From Hanleya hanleyi (lineage: Eukaryota; Mollusca; Polyplacophora; Lepidopleurida; Hanleyidae): 64,000 nt of DNA. Each line of letters starts with the position of its first letter. Position 1 is the first letter of the stretch. This document shows, piece after piece, positions 11,990 through 20,319 of the stretch. The notes under the pieces are model-generated. The model was not told the DNA's origin. It saw only the letters and a program-made list of their open reading frames with translations, and ran no database searches. The stretch spans positions 1-64,000 of the forward strand of contig JAVTVY010025271.1 in the NCBI GenBank assembly GCA_036873755.1, in the 5' to 3' direction. A program made the translations under genes and the position numbers.

Positions 11990-13370
11990 AAGGAATGCAA
12001 AATCACCAGGATCATGTAATGTAAATTAGAAGAGAAGATATCCCAAATTTGTCTATATCCCTTGTTCACCAACTAACATCATCAAAGCTGATTAGCATAT
12101 CAAATTTGTACTACAGTCGATACATATCTGTAACCGGCTGTGCAAGCTACTGTGGTACCGATGACAGGTTTCCGAACGGTTGGGCCCCCAAGTTATCAAT
12201 TAGATTTTCTCGCGTGTAGATGACGAACATGATCGCGAAGTTTGGTGAATGTTCACTGAAACTATAATTTATCAAACCAATAACTGATGATAGTTATAAT
12301 ATTTAACTACTGAATGACTTACTTAAAATAAATACTTTTAATTGACAGTTAAGAAAAATCGATCATGGTATGATTACAGCTCTGGACGTTAATATGTGAG
12401 AGATAAACCAAAAGTAAAATGCAAAGGTCGCTTGAGAAATTCATTTGTGACTGGTTCAGCAAATCTCAGAAATAGCTCAATGAATCAAAACAACATCAGT
12501 TTGTCTGATAATAACTTTTGTCCTGACAAAGATGAAAATGTCCGGCAACTTTTTTGACCAGCAGGACAAATGTCCTGCTGATGATTTTGAATATTTCTAC
12601 CCCTGTGTACAAGTAGTATATTATCTGCAGTGGCATAACATATACAGCTGATCTTCTCAGCTCCGAACAGAACTTCAGGTCGGCAACGGCTGAATTCGTT
12701 TTGCAGGATCAGCCCGACAGAGAAGATAAGGTAGGCCCGCGAGTCTTGGGAAGCAACTATATAGAAAGGCTGTAAAGGCCTCCGGAGTCATCGTCAGCTG
12801 AACTCTATGCTTTTGTATCCTGTGTTCTCCTAAGTAATAAAAATAATAACAATAAGTTGATGAGTGAGGACCAATTTATGCACTTGTCATTAAGAACACC
12901 CGACAACTCTAACTCACACGATATGGTCCCAACATCTCTAGAGCCAGCGTCTCACTATGATCCCTGGGGTTGGAGAGTAGGCATGGTAGGGGATCATCTT
13001 GAGTGCATTATCCTAATGTGATTCAGAAAATTGCACAAGGCCATCCACTATATGTTTGTGTTTCCAGCAACCAACTTGGTAGGTAGGAAAGGATTTTCTT
13101 TATTGACCACAGATTAGTAGCCTACTGCTGAAGACCATAGAAAATCAATGAAAAAATGCCTACCCAAAAATTGTTTTACAACTGCAAAATATGTGGGTAG
13201 GTGGCCTGGGCTTAAAGGATTCTGTTTTTGAGTTTGATGAACATAAGGCTAGTGAAGATAATTGGTTTTCCTTTTCTTGTCATATCACTCTCATTGGTTC
13301 ACAATGAAAGGAAATGTATTATACATAATGTTACTGATACATAATCAATTTTTCAGAAATTGCAAAATAT
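11990..13370. other. Non-coding host DNA
   Basis: I see no convincing ORF, RNA gene or repeat array here. The sequence is ordinary AT-rich intergenic or intronic DNA. Confidence 0.5.
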
Positions 13371-13374
13371 AAAC

Positions 13375-13519
13375 ACAAATGAATTGACACTGAGCGAAAC
13401 GAATCTGAGTGGAGTGAAACACGATTTCCGAGCAGTTAAAATTGACACCCGCCAATACGGACAGTTGAAATTCCACACATAAGACACATTTCAAGAAGGC
13501 AAATCTTCGTGGAGTGAAA
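13375..13519. repeat. Left copy of the diverged satellite at the insertion site
   Basis: 'gagtggagtgaaacacgatt...gcagttaaaattga...ggacagttgaaattccacacataagac' matches 35,295-35,395 on the other side of the Polinton. The element therefore landed in a tandem repeat made of such units. Confidence 0.65.
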
Positions 13520-13525
13520 CACGAA
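13520..13525. repeat. Target-site duplication, left copy (cacgaa)
   Basis: The six bases next to the left TIR are identical to the six next to the right TIR (35029-35034). A 6-bp duplication is the standard Polinton/Maverick signature. Confidence 0.9.
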
Positions 13526-13564
13526 AGTAGTATACATAGGGCAAGTAGAGTAAATAGCGCCTCA

Positions 13565-13618
13565 CTGCGCATGCGCAGAACTTGGTGTGACGTCACAATG
13601 GGGCGTGTGCGCATGCGT
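13565..13618. promoter_or_regulatory. NRF1-like palindromes and CRE at the left TIR tip
   Basis: ctgcgcatgcgcag (13565-13578) is a perfect NRF1/EWG-type palindrome. tgacgtca (13588-13595) is a perfect CRE. tgcgcatgcgt (13608-13618) is a second NRF1-like site. The same set is mirrored at 34938-34989. Binding is inferred from consensus only. Confidence 0.6.
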
Positions 13619-13639
13619 GAGTGATGTGTGGTGGGAGGT

Positions 13640-14085
13640 GTGACCAAGATGGCGGCCAGTTTTTGTGTCGTGTGTGGTGTGGGTCCAAGATGGCGGTCAG
13701 TTTTTGTGTCGTGTGTGGTAGGAGGTGGGACAAGATGGTGTGGGTCCAAGATGGCGGCCAGTTTTTGTGTCGTGTGTGGTAGGAGGTGTGACCAAGATGG
13801 TGTGGGTCCAAGATGGCGGCCAGTTTTTGTGTCGTGTGTGGTAGGAGGTGTGACCAAGATGGTGTGGGTCCAAGATGGCGGCCAGTTTTTGTGTCGTGTG
13901 TGGTAAGATGGATGGGTCCAAGATGGCGGCCAGTTTTTGTGTCGTGTGTGGTAGGAGGTGTGACCAAGATGGATGGGTGCAAGATGGCGGCCAGTTTTTG
14001 TGTCGTGTATGGTAGAAGGTGGGACCAAGATGGATGGGACCAAGATGGCGGTCGTTTTTTGTGTCGTGTGGTGAGAGGTGGGTAG
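13640..14085. promoter_or_regulatory. Array of YY1/Pho-like sites in left TIR monomers
   Basis: Each monomer of about 60 bp contains aagatggcggc or aagatggcggt, which matches the YY1/Pho consensus, plus a partner 'aagatggtgtggg' and the block 'cagtttttgtgtcgtgtg'. About eight strong sites are present (first at 13647-13657). Periods that are multiples of three create long spurious ORFs on both strands. Confidence 0.65.
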
Positions 14086-14092
14086 AAAAACG

Positions 14093-14100
14093 TATAAAAG
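14093..14100 (+). promoter_or_regulatory. TATA box in left TIR (tataaaag)
   Basis: A consensus TATA box lies just inside the YY1-like array, followed by a 'tatttcactctgac' leader. It is mirrored in the right TIR at 34259-34266. It should drive the CARD-protein gene on this side. Confidence 0.75.
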
Positions 14101-14336
14101 GAGTGTCGATTTTTAGGGTAGGGTGTATTTCACTCTGACTTACCTGACCTGACCAGCCTGCCTGCCTGCTTGCCAGTTTCACCTCTAGTCTGCTTCACCT
14201 CTAGCCAGCCAGCCATCCAGCCTGCTTGCTTACTTGTATGAGCTGTGGAGAACCCTTCACTTATTTCACTTTTACCAGTGCAAATTTAACAGACTTTTGC
14301 ACCGTAGCAGTTGCTCATCAGCCTGAGCCCATAGTT

Positions 14337-15518
14337 ATGGAGTCAGCCGACCTAGTGACGCTTCGAAAGAACCGTGTTCGCCTGATTGATGAGATGCAGC
14401 ATGTGGGCGCATTATGTGATGTGCTTATGGCCGATAACATACTCTTGAAACAGGGTGTCGAAGATATCATGGCGGAGAACACCCCTTCAGGACAAAACAG
14501 AAAACTCATCGACGGTTTACTGCGCCGTGGTCCTTATGCATTTCTAGCCTTCGTGGAGGCGCTGAAGAAGACGGAAAATGAAGAATTAGCAGAGCTACTT
14601 GAAGCCCACGACGTTATACCAGATGAAGATGATGATATCTTAGTGATTCGAATGGATACGACCGAAGAGCGTACAGCTACCAAACGTACGCACACCACTA
14701 CTAGCCCAGAGAGTACTACACCTGCTAAACGTGCTGGACGACCCAAACGCCCTCGACTAACACCGTTAGAAATACCTGTGGTTGAGCAGCCAGTGAAACA
14801 AGAGGTAGAACTTCCTATGTCTGTTCAGGAGATCAACAACCTCATCCAGCAAGCTTATCAGGCAGCCCAAGGGGACATTTGGGAGCTTTCACCCTATTTA
14901 ACAGTAAGTGTGAAAGATGAAGAAGTGCATTTTAATGCAGCGGGCTTTAACGACACACCCGGTAAGCATATTGCCTTGACCTACGCTTCCTGGAAAAAAC
15001 TGGAGACCTTTCATTACGCCATCGATGCGGTTATTCGTGACCAGGGGAGTGACGAAGCGAAATTTCCAGTGGGTGACGACATCTATGTGAGCTGTGCCTA
15101 TTACAACGACCAGCTCCTGGTGCATATTCGAAAATGGCGAAAGCGGTTAGATACGCAAGAGCTGGTGGCTTGTCCTCAGGGTGTCACTTTCAAATTAACG
15201 GCCTGGCGGAAGTTGCAGAGTCTCGCCAGTGCAATTGGTTCAGCTGTGGCCCACCAGGTGTCTCACTATATTTCTCAGAAGTACATCGATACAGTCCTGG
15301 ATCTGATCAGACCTCAAATTCCCCAGGACACTAGCGTACCCTCATACGCACTGATCACTGAGGCACTACAGACCGTGACGGAGAGGCAAATTGCCCGCGC
15401 AGTAGAAGCGGCCTGTCCTCCCAAAATTCCACGTGAAGACATTATAACGTACATCTACTGTTACCAGGGCCGCAAAGATGAGGATGAATTCAAACAAGTC
15501 TTGTTGGAGAACTATTGA
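14337..15518 (+). CDS. CARD / AT-hook / tandem PC4-like domain protein (393 aa)
   Basis: This is the first gene inside the left TIR promoter. With the ATG at 14337 (MESADLVTLRKNRVRL) the protein opens directly with a CARD-like death-fold domain at about residues 5-90. It shows the family pattern of an Arg near helix 1, 'LIDGLLRRG', a 'G..AF..F..AL' run and a closing 'ELAELL'. Residues 130-142 (KRAGRPKRPRL) look like an AT-hook and nuclear signal. Residues 185-235 and 248-305 resemble two PC4/p15 single-strand DNA-binding units, the second with VHIRKW and a GV...AWRKL end. CARDs mediate homotypic binding in apoptosis and inflammasome pathways, so an immune or cell-death decoy with DNA binding is plausible (inference). 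An in-frame ATG at 14238 would add 33 residues that do not fit the domain. Confidence 0.75.
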   Translation: MESADLVTLRKNRVRLIDEMQHVGALCDVLMADNILLKQGVEDIMAENTPSGQNRKLIDGLLRRGPYAFLAFVEALKKTENEELAELLEAHDVIPDEDDDILVIRMDTTEERTATKRTHTTTSPESTTPAKRAGRPKRPRLTPLEIPVVEQPVKQEVELPMSVQEINNLIQQAYQAAQGDIWELSPYLTVSVKDEEVHFNAAGFNDTPGKHIALTYASWKKLETFHYAIDAVIRDQGSDEAKFPVGDDIYVSCAYYNDQLLVHIRKWRKRLDTQELVACPQGVTFKLTAWRKLQSLASAIGSAVAHQVSHYISQKYIDTVLDLIRPQIPQDTSVPSYALITEALQTVTERQIARAVEAACPPKIPREDIITYIYCYQGRKDEDEFKQVLLENY

Positions 15519-15529
15519 ACAGAACAAGT

Positions 15530-15700
15530 GTTGAAAAAACATTTACCATACACATTTATTGATCTGGAGAGCGTATAATTGTATTTAAAATTCACAGTTT
15601 TTTTTTACTGTTAATTGTATTAAAAAATTCAATACTCAGATATAATTATATTAAAATTCAATACCCTTGTGAATACGTTCATTCTGTGTTAATAAAAAAT
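15530..15700 (+). terminator. AT-rich 3' region with poly(A) signal
   Basis: AT-rich trailer after the CARD gene with AATAAA at 15691-15696. This is a likely polyadenylation signal for the rightward transcript. Confidence 0.45.
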
Positions 15701-15789
15701 AGTAGAAAATTAAAAAAATGCTTAGAGTTCATTCTTTTTTTAAATTTTTTGAAAAAAAAAATTGAAAAAAAAGGATTATTTCAACCCAC

Positions 15790-16530
15790 ACTCAGTCCAT
15801 TAGATGTCCCTTCACCTCACCTTCAATTTGATACCTTACTCGACCCGATTGGACCATTAGGGGCTCTCCTAGCTCCAAAAGGCTATTTTCATACCTTTCG
15901 GCCTTCGCGCATGCGCAGAATCACCCTAATTCAAGCCTACACCCAGTCCATCAGATGCTCCTTCACGTCACCTTCAATTAGATACCTCACTCGACCCGAT
16001 TGGTCCATTAGGGACGCCTCTAACTCCAAAAAAGGCTATTTTCATAGCCTTCGGCCTTCGCGCATGCGCAGAAAATTCAAAATAGCCTTTTTTGGAGTTA
16101 GGGCAGCCCCTAGTGGTCCAATCGGGTCGAGTGAGGTATCAATGTGAAGCATTTCACGTCAGCTTCCATTTGATACCTCACTCGACCCACTACCTCCAAA
16201 ATAAAAAAAATGAAGATTGATATCATGATATCAACCTTCAAAATAGCCTTTTTGGGGTTAGAGGCGTCCCTAATGGTCCAATCGGGTCGAGTGAGGTATC
16301 TATGTGAAGCATTTCACGTCAGCTTCACTTTTGATACCTCAATCGACCCACTACCTCCAAAATAAAAAAAAAATGAAGATTGAAGATTGATATCATGATA
16401 TCAACCTTCAAAATAGTCTTTTTGGTGCTAGGGGAGCCCCTAATGGTCCGATCGGGTCGAGTGAGGTATCAATGTGAAGCATTTCACGTCAGCTTCAATT
16501 TAATACCTCACTCGACCCACTATCTCAAAA
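15790..16530. repeat. Inverted and tandem repeats between CARD and RING genes
   Basis: Three tandem units (starting 16078, 16239 and 16409, periods 161 and 170 bp) contain 'tggtccaatcgggtcgagtg', 'catttcacgtcagcttc' and the palindrome tgatatcatgatatca. Two oppositely oriented partial units lie at 15,800-16,060. 'cgcgcatgcgcagaa', like the NRF1-type site of the TIR, occurs twice (near 15,907 and 16,060). The block separates the 3' ends of two convergent genes. Its role is unknown. Confidence 0.75.
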
Positions 16531-16713
16531 TTAAAAAAAATAAAAAAAATTTGACCTTGACAGTGTGAAGATTTTTTTTTTTTTTTTGAAAATTTTTTTT
16601 TTTTGGAAAAAGGATGATGGGAGCTGGTGTTATTTTTGTGTGCTTTTGGAAAGAAGTTCTCTTTCGGAAAGATGAGGTTGGCCCTGAAAAGGGCCTTTGA
16701 TGTTATACGTGAC

Positions 16714-17502
16714 TTATGCACGGTATATTCTTTTGATGCCACCCACGTGTTTCCTGCAAATTGGACACTTCACTTTGAGATGGTTTTCTCCAGCCTCAAC
16801 GCAATGACACGTATCGCCAACACACGTCAGCGTCACCCAGCACTCCTGACATATGCATAAATGACCACAGGGTAAAACCGCGTATTTACTTTCTTCATCT
16901 GTGCAGACACTACATCGTGATATTTTTTCTTCTCTATGTATTTGTTTGTTCTGTTTTTTAATCTCTGCGTCCATTCCTCGCATTGTCGTCTCCATTCCAG
17001 TCATGGCTTCTTTCATCTCCTTAATCACTTTGTTGAGGCGGGTTACCTCGGCTTCACCCCAAGAGCATGGTGGTGGTTTTTCCGAAGTCAATGGAGTTTC
17101 GCCAGGAGGTGGGGTCGTCGTTATAATTGGCGTTGTTGTTGTTGGAGGTCTACTAGTTAACCATGGAAGCTGGGTGTCTTCTCCGTCAGTAATATCATTA
17201 TCATTGTCGTCTTCTTCGTCCTCTTCTATGGCCATCATTCTGTCTATTTCTTGGTTTTGGTCTTGACTTTGTTGTCGTTGCAATCGACCATCTTCTTCTG
17301 CAATTACAGCTCGCCGGAGTTGTGCCAGGTCTTCTGTACTGCGTATTATCGTGGCTTCGTCTTCAATCACCTGCTGAAAACTTGTCGTCGTTATCATTCC
17401 ATTAGCTTCTTCAACGCTAACTAGCTCTCTGTGTTCTGTAGCCACATTTCTCGGATCTCTAGGCGGGTGGTGTGTAAAAAGCGCTCGTCTTCTGGAATTC
17501 AT
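16714..17502 (-). CDS. IAP-type RING finger protein (262 aa), likely E3 ubiquitin ligase
   Basis: The C-terminus (residues 197-262) is a RING of the type found in IAPs: C-x2-C, 11 residues, C-G-H-x3-C-x2-C, then a final C-x2-C (KCPICRK) followed by the short hydrophobic/basic tail 'GGIKRIYRA'. About 20 residues rich in Cys and His are inserted between the second and last metal pairs. Residues 150-195 are a predicted coiled coil. The middle is acidic (EEDEEDDNDND) and Pro/Thr-rich. There is no BIR domain. The gene is divergent from the RING gene at 18386, across a YY1-like array, and has its own TATA box at 17539-17546. An E3 role that targets host death or immune factors is an inference from the IAP resemblance. 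Confidence 0.8.
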   Translation of the reverse strand: MNSRRRALFTHHPPRDPRNVATEHRELVSVEEANGMITTTSFQQVIEDEATIIRSTEDLAQLRRAVIAEEDGRLQRQQSQDQNQEIDRMMAIEEDEEDDNDNDITDGEDTQLPWLTSRPPTTTTPIITTTPPPGETPLTSEKPPPCSWGEAEVTRLNKVIKEMKEAMTGMETTMRGMDAEIKKQNKQIHREEKISRCSVCTDEESKYAVLPCGHLCICQECWVTLTCVGDTCHCVEAGENHLKVKCPICRKHVGGIKRIYRA

Positions 17503-17538
17503 GATTGTCTTTGTGAATAAAATGTCAAATATACATGT

Positions 17539-17546
17539 TATTTATA
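17539..17546 (-). promoter_or_regulatory. TATA box for the leftward RING gene
   Basis: tataaata on the - strand, about 40 bp before the ATG of the 262-aa RING protein and directly next to the internal YY1-like array. Confidence 0.65.
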
Positions 17547-17552
17547 GTTTAA

Positions 17553-17870
17553 TGTGGGTCCAAGATGGCGGCCCGTTTTTGTGTCGTGTGTGGTGTGGGT
17601 CCAAGATGGCGGCCAGTTTTTGTGTCGTGTGTGGTAGGAGATGGGACCAAGATGGCTGGGTCCAAGATGGCGGCCAGTTTTTGAGTCGTGTGGTGTGAGG
17701 TGAGTGTCAGTCAGTACCACATACATGTGGGTCCAAGATGGCGGCCAGTTTTTGTGTCGTGTGGTGTGAGGTGAGTGTCAGTCAGTGCAAGATACATGTG
17801 GGACCAAGATGGCGGCCAGTTTTTGTGTCGTGTGGTGTGAGGTGCGTACAACATGGCGGTCAATGTCAGT
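17553..17870. promoter_or_regulatory. Internal copy of the TIR YY1-like array
   Basis: Six or seven monomers with 'ccaagatggcggccagtttttg' split by 'gtgtcgtgtg' reappear here, 3.5 kb inside the element and in the same orientation as the left TIR. Later monomers carry a different spacer (gtgagtgtcagtcagt). The array lies between the two divergent RING genes and probably serves both as a bidirectional enhancer/promoter. Confidence 0.75.
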
Positions 17871-17879
17871 CAGTGTCAT

Positions 17880-18385
17880 TCAGTGCAAGATAGGCTTGCC
17901 CGCTGTGTTTTTTTGCTGTGTTACTTAAGCATAAAAATTTCCTATTTTTTTCGATAAATCCGTTTCAATTTTCACGGAATTATGATAACACGGTAATCCA
18001 TAGTTTACACGTATTCGTTTAGCTAAGAAAATCAATTTTATTTCCAAGGTACCTGGTGTTTTATACTACCGTACACTAACTTTATGGGGTTTAAAATCGC
18101 TAAAAATTAATAAAATAATGACATACTTTAGCGTTAGGGTGTTAAATTTTTTAATACTAGACTATCAATTGCTTGAGTTTCATTGGAAATAAAATATATA
18201 AGGTGCATTGTTAGTTATTGTAAAATTATAGCCTTTTAAAATTGCAAAAGAAACACAAATATATTTTTGTTGAGCGTAGCCCACGACACAGCTAGAGTGC
18301 TCTCGCTGCCGTCCGCGTTTTTACCCTATAAATAGCACAGTATTTTATTTTTTCAATTATTCACAATTAATGTGAGTGCCCAGTC
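17880..18385. promoter_or_regulatory. Leader region of the rightward RING gene with TATA box
   Basis: AT-rich intergenic DNA with no ORF. A consensus tataaata lies at 18327-18334, about 50 bp upstream of the ATG at 18386. Confidence 0.6.
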
Positions 18386-19201
18386 ATGGAACCACTCCTT
18401 GCTGAAATCCTCGATAGTGACACACCAGACTTGTTTACAAATCATGATGAAAATGAAGAACAACTTCTCGGCGGTATCAATTTGGTAGATGATCAACCCT
18501 GGCTAGATGACATAATGAAACAGATATTTCCTCCACCTCAAGCCCGGAACTATCCTGCGTCAACTACAGTCCATTGTGAAAATCCCCCAGAAACATCGCA
18601 GCTAGATAATTTCTTCGCCCTTGCAGCTACACCGGATCCAGACGTCAACCCATGTTTTCACAATATAGACTGTATATTAGAAAATATGTTGAAACCACAA
18701 GATAAAGAACAGGCACCAGATGCAACCGGTGATACAGAAGAAGGCCAACATGACAAGGCAAAGTACAGCGAAGCAAGATACTTGAAGAAACCACAAGTTA
18801 AAGATAAAGAACCGGCCCATGATGACAGAATGAATAAAGAGAGGGACCAGCAGCGGAAGAACAGAAAAGATGCAAGAATCAAGCGGAACAGAGACAGAAA
18901 AATAAAGCAAAAGAAAATCCAAGACGAAATGCATTATGTATGGGCCATCACCACATCAACATTGGGCTATAACACGGAACGCCAAAGCAACTTATATTTA
19001 CATTGTGTGGAATGTAGTTGCCAGTTTGCAAAGTTCGCGATTTCTCCTTGTGGTCATCAAGCACTTTGTGAAAGATGCATTCATCACCGAGCACAAATAC
19101 CCACGTGTTCTCAAGCCAACACACCTGTAGTATGTCAATTGATACCTTTGACATGCTTTGTGTGTGCAGAGAGAACAGAGCAGACCCTCTCAACGATGTA
19201 A
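18386..19201 (+). CDS. Second IAP-like RING protein with basic region (271 aa)
   Basis: Residues 207-260 repeat the spacing of the neighbouring RING protein: C-x2-C, 11 residues, C-G-H-x3-C-x2-C, and a distant C-x2-C (CFVC). They include extra Cys/His residues in the insert. Here the protein stops soon after the last pair, so the IAP-style hydrophobic tail is missing. Residues 1-110 are acidic. Residues 120-185 are strongly basic and charged (KERDQQRKNRKDARIKRNRDRK), helical and probably nuclear. It is divergent from the 262-aa RING gene and shares its YY1-like control region. The two are probably ancient duplicates. Function as an E3 ligase or zinc-binding adaptor is inferred. Confidence 0.7.
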   Translation: MEPLLAEILDSDTPDLFTNHDENEEQLLGGINLVDDQPWLDDIMKQIFPPPQARNYPASTTVHCENPPETSQLDNFFALAATPDPDVNPCFHNIDCILENMLKPQDKEQAPDATGDTEEGQHDKAKYSEARYLKKPQVKDKEPAHDDRMNKERDQQRKNRKDARIKRNRDRKIKQKKIQDEMHYVWAITTSTLGYNTERQSNLYLHCVECSCQFAKFAISPCGHQALCERCIHHRAQIPTCSQANTPVVCQLIPLTCFVCAERTEQTLSTM

Positions 19202-19209
19202 TTATATTA

Positions 19210-19646
19210 TTACATATTCCAACGGTTATTTTAATAACCACCCATCTTTTCCGAAAGGGAAACTTCTAACCACGCACAAAAATTTAACATGAGATCACGC
19301 ACCACATATATCCCCTGTCCTCGTTCAAATAAATTGGCAGCCCCCCCCCCCCGTTATGTTTCGGGCTGTTATAATTTTTATCAAACTAAAATTTAGTAAC
19401 ATGCCTGGGTTCAAAAAAATAAAATTTGAGTGCGTTATGGCTCGCACTGTGTAATATTAATTAATGGGGCAATAGAAAAAATTCTGTGTATATATATATA
19501 CAGAGTTTGGTCCTAACAAGGACCTTTGATATCGGCCAGGGATTGTTTATTTGGGTGAATGCAGTTTAAAAAAAATATAAAACGGGTCAGGGCTGTGTGC
19601 TTTGATATTGATATGTGCCAAGTTATCAGAATTATCCTCTTTCGAA

Positions 19647-19679
<33 letters not shown>

Positions 19680-19785
19680 TACACGCAAATCCTGAAAAGG
19701 ACGTTTGGAATCAATTTGTTATGCTGTTTTCTTCAGCAGAGAAGTTTTCCTGTCTACTTTCTCCGTAATAGCATCTACCTGGGTG
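19210..19785. other. Intergenic region inside the Polinton
   Basis: Non-coding, with a poly-C run near 19,340 and a T27-type homopolymer near 19,650-19,678. It lies at the 3' ends of two convergent genes. No clear gene is seen. Confidence 0.5.
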
Positions 19786-19791
19786 GAATTA

Positions 19792-20307
19792 TTATTCCTG
19801 ATGACAGGGTGGCTCCATGGTATGAAGATATTCAACCTCATTTTCGTCTTCGCTGTCCGATGATACAAATATGGGTAGATCGTCGAAGAAGGTCGCCGGA
19901 GGTATGGTCATGGGTAGCACGACATGATCTTCAATCTTCGGGGGTCCAAGATCCTGCAGCGGGAAGTCTGGCGTTGTTATGGTCTGGGCGGCAGTTCTTG
20001 GCATGGGCAGCACTCTCTGTACTGGCCGAGCAGGCGGCGCAGGGATGGGGTGCCTCTCTTGTCCCATTACTCTCTGCAACAACACAAACCATCTTTCATC
20101 GTTTACATTGATGTCGGCCACTGCGATTAATAAACGCCGCACATTGTTGGCCGTCGATGTTGTTCTGGCGTCGACACCTCCCTCCAACATTTCCACCCAT
20201 CCCGTCAATTCTCGGTCCCAAAATAGCTTGATTTCAGCCAGCATGGCCCTCCGTCTTCTACGACTGAGTCGTACATTTTCAATAACATTGTTGTTGTTCG
20301 ATGCCAT
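19792..20307 (-). CDS. Polinton cargo protein of unknown function (171 aa)
   Basis: No known family was recognised. The N-terminal part (residues 1-85) is probably helical with a basic patch (RLSRRRRRAM) and conserved-looking Trp residues. The middle is Pro/Arg-rich. Near the C-terminus 'LPIFVSSDSEDENE' has the form of a SUMO-interacting motif followed by phosphorylatable acidic residues. The start ATG is followed by MASNNNN. A TATA-like tatata lies on the same strand at about 20,358-20,365. A nuclear or regulatory role is only a guess. Confidence 0.6.
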   Translation of the reverse strand: MASNNNNVIENVRLSRRRRRAMLAEIKLFWDRELTGWVEMLEGGVDARTTSTANNVRRLLIAVADINVNDERWFVLLQRVMGQERHPIPAPPARPVQRVLPMPRTAAQTITTPDFPLQDLGPPKIEDHVVLPMTIPPATFFDDLPIFVSSDSEDENEVEYLHTMEPPCHQE

Positions 20308-20319
20308 TCTTGCAGTCTG

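Larger units (their letters stand above)
13526..14174 (+). repeat. Left terminal inverted repeat (649 bp)
   Basis: It matches the reverse complement of 34185-35028. From the tip inwards it holds a unique 35-bp end, an NRF1-like palindrome, a CRE, a second NRF1-like site, eight or so monomers of about 60 bp, a TATA box at 14093-14100 and a leader ending in 'cctgcctgcctgcttgcc'. It is about 195 bp shorter than the right TIR only because it has fewer monomers. Confidence 0.95.

Noticed and set aside
13640..14085. TIR monomers as a CRISPR-like array
   Set aside because: Monomers are directly adjacent with no unique spacers, no cas genes are present, and the host is a eukaryote.
13345..14182. Long ORFs on both strands across the left TIR array (up to 232 codons, 'HTTQKLAAIL' repeats)
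   Set aside because: They arise because the monomer period is close to a multiple of three. The same peptides appear in several frames and in the right TIR, and there is no domain.
14226..14336. Upstream starts (14226 TTG, 14238 ATG) for the CARD protein
   Set aside because: The extra residues do not belong to the CARD and the first is not an ATG. 14337 begins right at the domain.
17501..17726. Short ORFs in the internal YY1-like array
   Set aside because: Repeat-derived translations in a promoter region.
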